Source: Pareuzebyella sediminis (GTDB taxonomy: Bacteria; Bacteroidota; Bacteroidia; Flavobacteriales; Flavobacteriaceae). Taken from it: a stretch of 64,000 nt of DNA. The notes under the pieces are model-generated. The model was not told the origin of the DNA. It saw nothing but the letters and a program-made list of their open reading frames with translations, and did not search any database. The stretch spans positions 124,001 through 188,000 of the forward strand of contig NZ_VTZS01000001.1 of NCBI RefSeq assembly GCF_008367235.1. The letters run 5' to 3'. Made by a program: the position numbers and the translations under genes. Below, one piece after another: positions 54,587 to 63,353 of this stretch. Every line of letters begins with the position of its first letter. Within the stretch, counting starts at the first letter, position 1.

Positions 54587-56467
54587 ATGAGTAAGACTTT
54601 ATTCAATTCGGAAGAAAAGGGCAAAAATTCCGAGTTGCCTTTTTTGATCATTCCGACCATCGATATAGACATTGAAAAGAGGGTAGACGAACAGGGAAAC
54701 GTGTACCTCAGATCAAAGGTCGATTTAAAACCGCATCCTTACAAAATAACCGAACTACTGGCTTTTTGGGCTGCACAGACCCCTGATACTGTTTTTTTAG
54801 CACAAAGGGGAAAGGACGGTAAATGGGTCAAATTGAACTACGTGGAAGTTTGGGAAAGGGTACAAAGAGTGGCGCAGTACTTGATAAATTGTAACCTTTC
54901 GGTAGATAGGCCCTTAGCGATTCTTTCAAACAATAGTCTCGAGCATGCCATAGTGGCCTTGGCGGCTTTGCATGTCGGGGTTCCCCATGCACCGATAAGT
55001 CCGGCCTATTCACTAAAAACCAATGATTATGCTAAATTAAAGCATTGCATACAACTCTTGAAGCCTGGTCTTATTTTTGTTCAAGATGCTCGTGTTTATA
55101 ATCATGCGGTACAAAACGTAGCTCCTGAAATACCTATTCTAACGGTAGGGAACGAAGGTTTTAATAAGGCGGTTGTTTTTAAGGATGTGCTAAAGACCGA
55201 AATTACGAAAGCGGTAGATGATGCTTATGATCGAGTTGGGAGAAATACTATAGCTAAGATATTGTTCACTTCGGGCTCTACGGACATTCCAAAGGGAGTC
55301 ATCAATACCCATGGGAATATCACATCGAACTGGCAGCAGATTACCCAGACTTTTCCCTTTATGATGGAAGGTGGACTACAGTTGATGGATTGGTTGCCGT
55401 GGAACCATACCTTTGGAGGAAATCATAATTTCGGTTTGGTGCTTTTTAATGGGGGTACCTTGTATATTGATGAAGGAACTCCTACCTCTAAAGGAATTTT
55501 GGTTACGGTCGCCAATTTAAAAGAATTTCCACCTACAGTTTATTTTAATGTACCCAAAGGTTTTGAGGAGTTAATTCCTTTTTTAAAAGAAGATGAAGCC
55601 TTACGTGCCGTGTTTTTCTCTAGATTGAAAATGCTTTTCTATGGAGGTGCCAGCCTGCCACAACATGTTTGGAATGACCTGGAGTGTTTGGCCATTCAAG
55701 CAACCGGGAAGAAAATCTTGATTTCATCGGGGTATGGAATGACCGAAGCTAGCCCTACAGCATTGTTGAATACCCGATTTGGAAGTGGTTCAGGTATGTT
55801 GGGGGTGCCCGTTCCTGCACTCGAAATAAAACTCGCCCCCGACGGTGATAAATATGAAGCCCGATGTAAAGGGCCTAATCTTACCCCCGGGTACTGGAAA
55901 AATAAAAGGGCAACATGCGACGCCTTTGATGAAGAAGGTTTTTACAAGACCGCCGATGCCTTAAAACTTGCCGATAATGAAAACCCCAATGCAGGGCTCG
56001 TTTTCGATGGTCGTTTGGCAGAGGATTTTAAGCTGAATTCGGGTACTTGGGTACGTGTAGGCGTACTTCGTTCTCAATTTATAGAGGCTGGGGGAGGGCT
56101 GTTCAAAGATGTCGTGATAACCGGTCATGATAAAGACTTCTTAGGGGCTATCGTTATTGTAGATGTTCAAAATTGTGCGGAGTTGTTGGGACATGAGGGG
56201 GAAATCGATTTGCAATCAATAATCCGTGCCAAGCCTGTGTCAGAAGCCTTGGAAAAAACACTATATCTATTGGCAAAAAAGAGCACCGGAAGCTCAACAA
56301 AAATTAGGCGCGCGTTAATTGCCGAATTTGAGCTGTCGGTAAAAAAAGGCGAAATTACGGATAAAGGCTCTATCAATCAACGTGTAATTTTAAACCATAG
56401 AACGGCTATTGTAGATAAGCTATATCACAAAGAGTGTCTTCCCGGAGTTGTAGAAGTACGCCTCTAA
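54587..56467 (+). CDS. Feruloyl-CoA-synthase-like AMP-binding enzyme
   Basis: This 626-residue adenylate-forming enzyme has the P-loop ILFTSGSTDIPKGVINTH, the SSGYGMTEASP adenine motif, and DGRLAEDFKLNSGTW, which is typical of feruloyl-CoA synthases. The last is followed by KGSINQR with a candidate catalytic lysine. It would activate a hydroxycinnamic or similar aromatic acid to its CoA thioester. It is divergent from the GH106 gene, and a hydratase-lyase (Ech/HCHL) partner is absent from this window. Other aromatic or fatty acids are possible substrates. Confidence 0.82.
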   Translation: MSKTLFNSEEKGKNSELPFLIIPTIDIDIEKRVDEQGNVYLRSKVDLKPHPYKITELLAFWAAQTPDTVFLAQRGKDGKWVKLNYVEVWERVQRVAQYLINCNLSVDRPLAILSNNSLEHAIVALAALHVGVPHAPISPAYSLKTNDYAKLKHCIQLLKPGLIFVQDARVYNHAVQNVAPEIPILTVGNEGFNKAVVFKDVLKTEITKAVDDAYDRVGRNTIAKILFTSGSTDIPKGVINTHGNITSNWQQITQTFPFMMEGGLQLMDWLPWNHTFGGNHNFGLVLFNGGTLYIDEGTPTSKGILVTVANLKEFPPTVYFNVPKGFEELIPFLKEDEALRAVFFSRLKMLFYGGASLPQHVWNDLECLAIQATGKKILISSGYGMTEASPTALLNTRFGSGSGMLGVPVPALEIKLAPDGDKYEARCKGPNLTPGYWKNKRATCDAFDEEGFYKTADALKLADNENPNAGLVFDGRLAEDFKLNSGTWVRVGVLRSQFIEAGGGLFKDVVITGHDKDFLGAIVIVDVQNCAELLGHEGEIDLQSIIRAKPVSEALEKTLYLLAKKSTGSSTKIRRALIAEFELSVKKGEITDKGSINQRVILNHRTAIVDKLYHKECLPGVVEVRL

Positions 56468-56532
56468 ATTAGAACTATACCCGATAATTGCCTACAATAC
56501 TATAGATAGATCATACCAACCGACCTAATGAT

Positions 56533-57363
56533 TTGAAAAAGGCAATTTTATTTATGATCATTAGTACGTTCGCTTTCTCCTTGATGAACGCGTTCGTCAA
56601 ATACCTGAATCATTTTCCTACATTCGAAATTGTTTTTTTTCGATCATTAGGAAGCTTCATTTTGTGTACGTGTTATATATGGGCTAAGGGCATCAACATA
56701 TGGGGTAACAAACGGAGGTTGATGCTCTTGAGAGCTGTTATCGGGTTGACGTCGATGACCCTATTTTTTATGTCGCTGAAATACTTACCTGTAGGTACGT
56801 CGGTGTCGTTGCGCTATATTGCTCCAATTTTTGCATCTTTTTTTGCAGTCGTGCTTTTGAAGGAAAAACTCAAGGCAGTGCAATGGCTTCTTTTTATTAT
56901 CGCCTTTTCAGGCGTGGTCGTTTTAAAGGGGGTCGATGATACTATAGATACAACAGGACTTCTTTTGGTTTTGTCGGCCTCCGTATTTACTGGCCTGGTA
57001 TATGTCATAATTCGTAGAATCGGAAACAGCGACCGCCCCATAGTTGTGGTCAACTATTTTATGTTTTTGGGAACTTTGGTGGGTGGTATTTTAAGCATTA
57101 CCCATTGGAATACACCAAGCGGTGCTGATTGGTGGTTGTTGTCAAGTCTGGGTTTTTTTGGTTTTTTTGGCCAATTGTTCATGACAAAGGCCTTTCAAAT
57201 AGCAAGGACAAACTTGGTCGCCCCCCTCAAATATATTGAAGTGATTTTTACTATGTGTATTGGAGTTTTCTGGTTTGGTGATTTATATACAATTTGGAGC
57301 CTTTTAGGTATTTTGATGATTGTGGCGGCACTGGTGACGAATGTACTGGTCGGTAAAAAATAG
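56533..57363 (+). CDS. EamA-family (DMT) transporter
   Basis: This protein of about 276 residues has ten membrane helices in two EamA repeats (FSLMNAFVKYLNHFPTFEI in the first, FFGQLFMTKAFQIARTNLV in the second). It probably exports or imports a small metabolite. The start is a TTG at 56533; an in-frame ATG at 56554 would remove part of the first helix. It lies 65 bases after the acyl-CoA ligase, so co-transcription is possible. The substrate is not known. Confidence 0.85.
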   Translation: MKKAILFMIISTFAFSLMNAFVKYLNHFPTFEIVFFRSLGSFILCTCYIWAKGINIWGNKRRLMLLRAVIGLTSMTLFFMSLKYLPVGTSVSLRYIAPIFASFFAVVLLKEKLKAVQWLLFIIAFSGVVVLKGVDDTIDTTGLLLVLSASVFTGLVYVIIRRIGNSDRPIVVVNYFMFLGTLVGGILSITHWNTPSGADWWLLSSLGFFGFFGQLFMTKAFQIARTNLVAPLKYIEVIFTMCIGVFWFGDLYTIWSLLGILMIVAALVTNVLVGKK

Positions 57364-57445
57364 TTCCATGCTATGATATGAATCATTCTGGATTGGCCAA
57401 GTTCATTTAATTTTATGAATGCTTATCTTTTATGTGCGCTAGACC

Positions 57446-58840
57446 ATGTTATATATATTTCTTGTCATTTTATACCTATCGATTGCTTCGGGTATCGTTA
57501 TGGGTCTTCTCGTCAACGGGGTGAGGCCCTCGAAGACCTTGGCATGGCTGTTGGCTATATTTACGATACCGGTGGGTGGCATATTGCTATATCTAATGGT
57601 CGGCAGAAATAGAAGGGCCAAAAAGCTTCGGTTAAGTCCTGCTTCCGAGCAGAATACAGAAAAGGGTCTCCCCCCTAATTTAAATGCCTCGGACCGGGTC
57701 TCAAAAATAGCCGGACTTATCCATAAGAACAGTGGCTTTAGGGCTTCCATTGGTAACGATGTTATTTTTTTGAAGGATGGAAGACAAACTTTTGCTTCCA
57801 TTTTCGAAGCCTTGGAAACGGCCCAAGAATATATTCATCTTCAATATTATATTTATGAGGAAGGCGAATTAGCCAAGAAGTTGCTACGGCTATTTGAGCG
57901 CAAGATTCGTGAAGGAGTTCAAATTCGTTTGATATATGACGGTATCGGAAGTTTTTCCTTGAGTAGGGGGTATCTAGAAAATCTGAAGTCAATGGGGGTA
58001 GAGGTATACCCATTTTTACCTTTTCGCTTCGGTCGGTTTTTAACATCGTTAAACTATAGGAACCATAGAAAGGTTATTGTGGTCGATGGTCGTACTGCAT
58101 TTACCGGAGGTATCAATATTTCGGATAAATACTTGAAAGGAGATCTCGTATTGGGTGAGTGGCACGATATGCATTTAAGAATAAAAGGAGCTGCTGTCTA
58201 CGACTTGAACCAGGTATTTTTGGCAGATTGGAAGGCGGTTAGTGGTCAAGGGAGCTTGGTGAAGGAAGAAAAAGAAATCAATGAGGCCGGCAGTTCTATG
58301 GTACAGATTGTCTCCAGTAGTCCCGACAGTTACTTTTCGGCTATAGAACAGGTATATTTCTCGATAATAACCTCGGCGAATTCGTATGTTTATATAACCA
58401 ATCCCTATATCATTCCTGGGCAATCTATTCTTACCGCCTTAGAGACCGCAGCGTTAAGTGGCATCGATGTCAGGTTGTTGATTGCTGAGAAAAGCGATAG
58501 TCGATTGGTAAGTTGGAGCGTTCGTTCTTACTTCGAACCTTTGTTGAGATCTGGTGTTAAAATTAACTTGTTCCCGGAAGGGTTTTTGCACAGTAAAATC
58601 ATGATTTCCGATGATGAGATCACCTCGATAGGAACAGCGAATATTGATATTAGAAGTTTTGAGCAAAATTATGAAGTCAATGCGCTAGTGTATGAGCAAG
58701 AATTTACTCGGAAAATGAAAGTCGATTTTTTATCGGACTGTAAGTTGAGCCGTTCTCTGTCACTAAGCGATCACGAAAAAAGACCGTGGATTGATAGATT
58801 AAAGGAGGGAGTGGCCAAGGTTTTCAGTCCTGTTTTATGA
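57446..58840 (+). CDS. cls: Cardiolipin synthase (phospholipase D family)
   Basis: This 464-residue protein has two N-terminal membrane helices and two PLD motifs: HRKVIVVDGRTAFTGG near residue 210 and HSKIMISDDEITSIGTAN near 380. Length and layout are those of bacterial Cls. It joins two phosphatidylglycerols to cardiolipin at the inner membrane. It follows the EamA gene after 82 bases. Confidence 0.92.
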   Translation: MLYIFLVILYLSIASGIVMGLLVNGVRPSKTLAWLLAIFTIPVGGILLYLMVGRNRRAKKLRLSPASEQNTEKGLPPNLNASDRVSKIAGLIHKNSGFRASIGNDVIFLKDGRQTFASIFEALETAQEYIHLQYYIYEEGELAKKLLRLFERKIREGVQIRLIYDGIGSFSLSRGYLENLKSMGVEVYPFLPFRFGRFLTSLNYRNHRKVIVVDGRTAFTGGINISDKYLKGDLVLGEWHDMHLRIKGAAVYDLNQVFLADWKAVSGQGSLVKEEKEINEAGSSMVQIVSSSPDSYFSAIEQVYFSIITSANSYVYITNPYIIPGQSILTALETAALSGIDVRLLIAEKSDSRLVSWSVRSYFEPLLRSGVKINLFPEGFLHSKIMISDDEITSIGTANIDIRSFEQNYEVNALVYEQEFTRKMKVDFLSDCKLSRSLSLSDHEKRPWIDRLKEGVAKVFSPVL

Positions 58841-58882
58841 GGGAGAACCATCAGAACATTCCTTCTAACACGATCCCCACCA

Positions 58883-59527
58883 TTAGCCTTCGTCTTCAGA
58901 TTTATAAAAAACGAGATCTTGTGCCTCCATGGCGGCGACTACGAGTTGTACATAGTCTTCTATCGTTTTTTCGACATTGTTCGGATTGTTGATTTCAATA
59001 CTTCCCCTCCATATCAATGAACGTTCTTTGCCTTCACAAATACAATATAATGATGTTTCGGCATTGTAAACAGTATGTTTGTCGTAGTAATCGTCGTCAT
59101 AGTAAATATCTTGGTGGCGTTGATAATCTTCTTTAAAACCGTCACCGTACTTGTTGAGTTCGGCCAAAGTCTTGCGGAATGACTGCCGACTTTCGGAGCC
59201 TACGATCTTAGTTAATAGAATGGCATCGAAATCTTTGTCAAGCAATGATTGTTCGACGTCGTCCAATTCTTTTTCGGTACGTCTATAATTTGTGAAATCG
59301 ACATCGAACAGATCGATACTGCGCATAGCTTCAACGTTGCGCGCATCAAACTCTTTTTTTAAGTTGGTCTCGAAATCAACCCTGACCCCCTCATTTTGTG
59401 CCATCCCAACCAACAACACTTTTGAGGCATAGAAAATAACGATATCTGGATTTTTATAATTTTCGACCATTTCAGTCGATGTACATCCGATAATAGTCAG
59501 TAAAACTATGATGGCCAGTTTTCTCAT
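58883..59527 (-). CDS. Lipoprotein of unknown function
   Basis: This 214-residue protein has a signal ending in the lipobox TIIGC, so it is probably an outer- or inner-membrane lipoprotein. The body (KVLLVGMAQNEGVRVDFETN, then EQSLLDKDFDAILLTKIVG) resembles alpha/beta lipoproteins of the DUF4136 type or TolB-N-like folds, but I cannot assign a family. A run of acidic and tyrosine residues lies in the middle. It is the last gene of the minus-strand stress block. Confidence 0.72.
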   Translation of the reverse strand: MRKLAIIVLLTIIGCTSTEMVENYKNPDIVIFYASKVLLVGMAQNEGVRVDFETNLKKEFDARNVEAMRSIDLFDVDFTNYRRTEKELDDVEQSLLDKDFDAILLTKIVGSESRQSFRKTLAELNKYGDGFKEDYQRHQDIYYDDDYYDKHTVYNAETSLYCICEGKERSLIWRGSIEINNPNNVEKTIEDYVQLVVAAMEAQDLVFYKSEDEG

Positions 59528-59537
59528 ATTTTATTTT

Positions 59538-59981
59538 TCAGTGCAACAACCTGTGTTGCTTTTGTTTTTTCATGATATCCGTCAGTAAACCGAACAGTTT
59601 CACCTTCAATTCTCGATATTCGGCCGAATAGTGCTCTATTTCAGACAAAAGTTCCTTGTGGGCCTGAATATAGGCTTTTTCCATAGGTAATTGATTGATA
59701 TCGTCTGTCATGATATTCAGCTGGTTTTCGTGAACCTGCACCTTTTTCATTAAAATGATAACTTCTTTTTCGGCATTCGATAGGTCTTTGACTATCACTT
59801 TACTTTTTTCAAAGATGTCACCTTCTACAAGTTGCAATGTATAATTTCTTACCAAATCGTTCAAGAATAATTGCTCATCTTTCGCAAATTTCAATTTCGA
59901 TAGCCATTGAACGCTCATCGCATGCATTTCTTCAGGACTGAGCCATTCGCTATACCTGTAGCTTTTATTTTTAACTTTCAT
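59538..59981 (-). CDS. Helical protein paired with Hsp20, copy A
   Basis: This is a 147-residue all-helical, charged protein with no signal peptide. Its pattern (VQWLSKLKFAKDEQLFLNDL, then YTLQL, and a C-terminal KLFGLLTDIMKKQKQ) lines up with the protein at 60626-61057 on the other side of the hsp20 gene. The two look like distant paralogues. The function is not known; possible roles are coiled-coil scaffold or stress partner. Confidence 0.68.
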   Translation of the reverse strand: MKVKNKSYRYSEWLSPEEMHAMSVQWLSKLKFAKDEQLFLNDLVRNYTLQLVEGDIFEKSKVIVKDLSNAEKEVIILMKKVQVHENQLNIMTDDINQLPMEKAYIQAHKELLSEIEHYSAEYRELKVKLFGLLTDIMKKQKQHRLLH

Positions 59982-60087
59982 AATTTCATGTGTTTATATA
60001 CTATGCCCGAACAATCTTTCGACATCGATTTTGTTCGCTGTACTGAGCTCCAAACCGTAACAAAAGCATGGTACTTTTTATTTTGGA

Positions 60088-60525
60088 TCAAACAACGTTG
60101 ATCTTTCTTTTAATAGGTTTCACATCGGCTCTTTTTAAAAGTTGTAATTTCAATATCCCGTTCTCATAGGAGGCTTTCACATCCTTTGTATTGTCGACAG
60201 TTTTGGGAAGCCTTACAGCGCGTCGAAAAGAATGATAATTGAATTCTTTTCGTGTATACTGATCTTTCTTTTTTTCTTGGTCTATTTCTTTTTTTGCACT
60301 TACCTCCAAAAGGTCGTCTCTAAGGGTAATCTCAAAGTCTTTTTTTTCAAAACCTGGTGATGCCAATTCGATTTCGAAATCATTTTCATGTTCCACGATG
60401 TTCATGGCGGGCATTGACTTTTCGAGCGTAAAAAAATTATCGTTAAATACATTTTGATCGTCAAAAATATCGCTCAGACCATAATTCCAAGGCCAACGGT
60501 TACTGTTAAATTTTACGAGTGACAT
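60088..60525 (-). CDS. Small heat-shock protein, Hsp20/alpha-crystallin
   Basis: This 145-residue protein has a short N-terminal arm and an alpha-crystallin domain (about 35-130: NIVEHENDFEIELASPGFEK through ASYENGILKLQLLK). A lysine-rich tail ends KPIKRKINVV, with a plausible I-x-V-like anchor. It would bind unfolding proteins under heat or other stress. It lies between two related helical proteins of unknown function on the same strand. Confidence 0.93.
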   Translation of the reverse strand: MSLVKFNSNRWPWNYGLSDIFDDQNVFNDNFFTLEKSMPAMNIVEHENDFEIELASPGFEKKDFEITLRDDLLEVSAKKEIDQEKKKDQYTRKEFNYHSFRRAVRLPKTVDNTKDVKASYENGILKLQLLKRADVKPIKRKINVV

Positions 60526-60625
60526 ACTATTTATTTTAGGTGTTAAACATATTTTATAGACACTTTAAAGTATTGTTTTTTAAAGGCATAAAAAATGATT
60601 TTAATCAGTTGTACGGCTAATCCGT

Positions 60626-61057
60626 TTATGAAGATGGTTTTCGTTTTTTCATAATTTTTATGGCATATTCGAAGATTTCTGCTTTTAGGATCTGAAAATC
60701 TTCTTTAAACTGTTCGAACTCGACTTTTATTTTGGTGTGCTTTGCCCTGAAACTTGCATCATAAGACTGATCGCTACATTCTAGCACTCCTCCAATGCGG
60801 GCTTTGTGTTTTACGATTTTTTCTACAATCTTATTCTCCGTTTTTTTCGTGATCATGATTCGGTTGCGATAGTCTTGAAGAATTTTGAACGATTCAGGAG
60901 TATGAGGTTCAAAGGTATAAGAGTGTAACAAATGGTTTATAAACGTCCTCTCACCTTCTATAAACCCTAGATCAGATTGCCAATGTTGCACTTCGGTATA
61001 AAGCGTACCCATTTTTTCGGCCCTTGTCATGTTATTATTTGATTCTTTTGCTTTCAT
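60626..61057 (-). CDS. Helical protein paired with Hsp20, copy B
   Basis: This 143-residue charged helical protein shares with copy A the N-terminal pattern W-x-S-x-L-x-F, E-x-x-F-x-N-x-L and a YTF motif (HWQSDLGFIEGERTFINHLL), and a C-terminal KIMKKRK-like end. No signal, membrane helix or catalytic motif is seen. The function is not known. Its position with hsp20 suggests a stress role. Confidence 0.68.
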   Translation of the reverse strand: MKAKESNNNMTRAEKMGTLYTEVQHWQSDLGFIEGERTFINHLLHSYTFEPHTPESFKILQDYRNRIMITKKTENKIVEKIVKHKARIGGVLECSDQSYDASFRAKHTKIKVEFEQFKEDFQILKAEIFEYAIKIMKKRKPSS

Positions 61058-61129
61058 GACGCCAGTTTTCCTAAAAGTACCTAAGAAAGTATGATAGTAC
61101 TATGATATTGGTCAGGAAAGTGAAGAAAA

Positions 61130-62506
61130 TTAGGCTATTATAATTTCCTCGACTTCGTGTAGTTGAGGAATGCATGCATGCCAGCCGAAACAATCATCTA
61201 TTTTAACTCTTAATGCCTCAAGTCCCGTAGGTTCACCATGTATTAAGAATACCTTTTCCGGGAAATTTTTGATATTCGCCAGCCAGTGTAATAATTCAAA
61301 TTGGTCTGCATGGGCGGAGAGACTTTCTAAATGACTTATTTTGGCCTTAACGGGAAGGTACTTCCCGAATAATTTGATCTCATGGGCACCTTCCAATAGT
61401 TGTCTTCCCCGAGTTCCTTCTGCCTGGAATCCTACTAAAAGCACACGGGTGGAAGGTAAATTGATACGTTGTTTCAAATAGGTCAATACCCGCCCTCCTG
61501 TAACCATACCACTTCCGGCAATCACTATTTTAGGTCTTGGGTCGTCGATGGTTTTCCAAGTATCCTTATAAGAAGTGATAATTTCAAAATGTCGGCACAT
61601 CGCCTTGCACTCTTCTAAAGAGAGGTTGTGCCAGTCGACGTGGTTCTCAAAAACGGAAAGCACCTCATTGCCCATCGGGCTATCGATGAAAATGGGAATG
61701 TTTGGAATATGCCTTTTTTTATATAGTTTCCAAAGCAGATACATCAGTGTCTGAAGACGCTCTACTGCAAATGAAGGGATGATCAAGATTCCCCTCTCCG
61801 CTATGGTTTTTTTTATCAAATCGATCAAAATGGCCTCCACGTCTTCTTTTGGATGCAACTTGAGACCATAGGTACTTTCGAGAAATAGAAAATCTGCCCA
61901 TTCAGGGCGCTCCGGGTCGGCCAATAGAGGGTCATTGATACGACCGACATCCCCTGAAAAAACGAATCGCTTTCCAAAAATGTCCATTTCGATAAATGTA
62001 GCGCCGAGAATATGACCATTATATCGGAATCGAAACCGAACGTTTTCCGACAAAGGATTCCAAGTATCTCTTTCTCTTTGAACGAAAAGGTCAATGGCGC
62101 GCTCGGCTTCCTTGATGGTATAAAAAGGGAGGGCAGGGGAGTGTTTCGAATATCCCTCTGCGTTGGCGCTTTTAGCCTCCTCCTCATGAATCTTACCACT
62201 ATCCCTAAGAATGATCGAGGTAATCGATAGCGTGGGGGCGGTACCCATTATTTTTCCTTGGAACCCCTCTTTGACCAGTTTGGGCAAGTATCCTGTATGG
62301 TCTAAATGTCCATGGGTAAGAAGTACAACATCTATTTTAGAGACATCTACAGGCAAAGGTTGCCAATTCATCAGGCGTAAATTCTTTAAGCCTTGGAACA
62401 TGCCGCAGTCGACCAGCATATTTTGCTGAGAAGTCTCTATGAGGAATTTTGACCCTGTAACGGTGCCTGCGCCTCCTAAGAAATGAATTTTAACCTTGTT
62501 CATCAT
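61130..62506 (-). CDS. Beta-CASP metallo-beta-lactamase-fold hydrolase (CPSF/Ysh1-like)
   Basis: This 458-residue protein opens with HFLGGAGTVTGSKFLIET. Motif 2 is THGHLDH, with H65, H67, D69 and H70 as metal ligands. GHILGATFIEMDIF and SGDVGR follow, then a beta-CASP insert with SFAVERLQTLMYLLW and an AGSGMVTGGRVL segment. Proteins like this are probable RNA-processing nucleases. It overlaps the ATP-cone nuclease gene by 17 bases, so the two are coupled. Confidence 0.92.
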   Translation of the reverse strand: MMNKVKIHFLGGAGTVTGSKFLIETSQQNMLVDCGMFQGLKNLRLMNWQPLPVDVSKIDVVLLTHGHLDHTGYLPKLVKEGFQGKIMGTAPTLSITSIILRDSGKIHEEEAKSANAEGYSKHSPALPFYTIKEAERAIDLFVQRERDTWNPLSENVRFRFRYNGHILGATFIEMDIFGKRFVFSGDVGRINDPLLADPERPEWADFLFLESTYGLKLHPKEDVEAILIDLIKKTIAERGILIIPSFAVERLQTLMYLLWKLYKKRHIPNIPIFIDSPMGNEVLSVFENHVDWHNLSLEECKAMCRHFEIITSYKDTWKTIDDPRPKIVIAGSGMVTGGRVLTYLKQRINLPSTRVLLVGFQAEGTRGRQLLEGAHEIKLFGKYLPVKAKISHLESLSAHADQFELLHWLANIKNFPEKVFLIHGEPTGLEALRVKIDDCFGWHACIPQLHEVEEIIIA

Positions 62507-63353
62507 TAAATGAATTGGTACATAGATTTCGGGTCTCTTTCATTATTTTTTCTTTTCTTGAGTCTGAAATACCGAGATGATCGAGGTAAAACCCGTTTTT
62601 TAAAAGCTGCCTGCATAGTACGATACCCCGACCTAGTAAAAACTGTTTTTCCTCCGAACTCAATACCTGAAGCACGGTTATCGGATAAAGTGCCAAACGG
62701 TCGATACGATCTTTCAAGCCATTTTCTTCGGGAAAATCCCAGCTTAGCATTTCTAGCCCCATACAATTCCCATATTTGGTGGCATCGGTGGTAAATCGGG
62801 TATTGGTCACTACGACCCCGGCGCCAATTTTTTTCGACGTATTTTTTTTGGCTTCCCATTCTTGTTTGACATCTTGATATCTAGAATGGATATACAAGGG
62901 TATTTTCACATCACACTTCCTTCCTTCTTCCCCATGAAATTTGCATTCGATAATGCTGATGTGTCCGTCTTTTTCTGCAAAAACATCAATTTCGTGGGAA
63001 ACACAGACTCCGGGCATAATCTTGCCGACCTCGGTATGGTATCCCGAATAGTTTAAAATGGCGGCTACGAACTTTTCGAACGGAAAACCTGTTGGTCCTA
63101 ATTCATATATGGCTCTTTTTAATTTATACTTTGACGCAAAGGTCGCCTTCTTTTTTTTCAGGATAGCAAAGGCCCTATTGTAGATTTCCCTGGTAGAAAT
63201 GCCCTGATAGAGTTCATCGCGTACCACATCGACTATGTGCTGTATCAATTTCTCATCGGCGCCACTATGCCTCAGGGAAGCTCGCAACTTATCTATTGAA
63301 AATTTAGTTGTCGTTCCTGTCGATTTGACTATGTCCATTTCCTTTTCTTTCAA
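62490..63353 (-). CDS. ATP-cone domain fused to PD-(D/E)xK nuclease
   Basis: This protein of up to 287 residues has an ATP-cone (about 7-85: IVKSTGTTTKFSIDKLRASL through RAIYELGP). A restriction-endonuclease-like core follows, with E93, D123 in EIDVFAEKDG and E136/K138 in ECKF, the expected PD-(D/E)xK set. The C-terminal 100 residues are helical. It may be a nucleotide-gated nuclease or a Mrr-like enzyme acting on nucleic acid. It overlaps the beta-CASP gene downstream and the MscS gene upstream (4 bases). The start could also be the ATG at 63338. Confidence 0.85.
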   Translation of the reverse strand: MKEKEMDIVKSTGTTTKFSIDKLRASLRHSGADEKLIQHIVDVVRDELYQGISTREIYNRAFAILKKKKATFASKYKLKRAIYELGPTGFPFEKFVAAILNYSGYHTEVGKIMPGVCVSHEIDVFAEKDGHISIIECKFHGEEGRKCDVKIPLYIHSRYQDVKQEWEAKKNTSKKIGAGVVVTNTRFTTDATKYGNCMGLEMLSWDFPEENGLKDRIDRLALYPITVLQVLSSEEKQFLLGRGIVLCRQLLKNGFYLDHLGISDSRKEKIMKETRNLCTNSFNDEQG

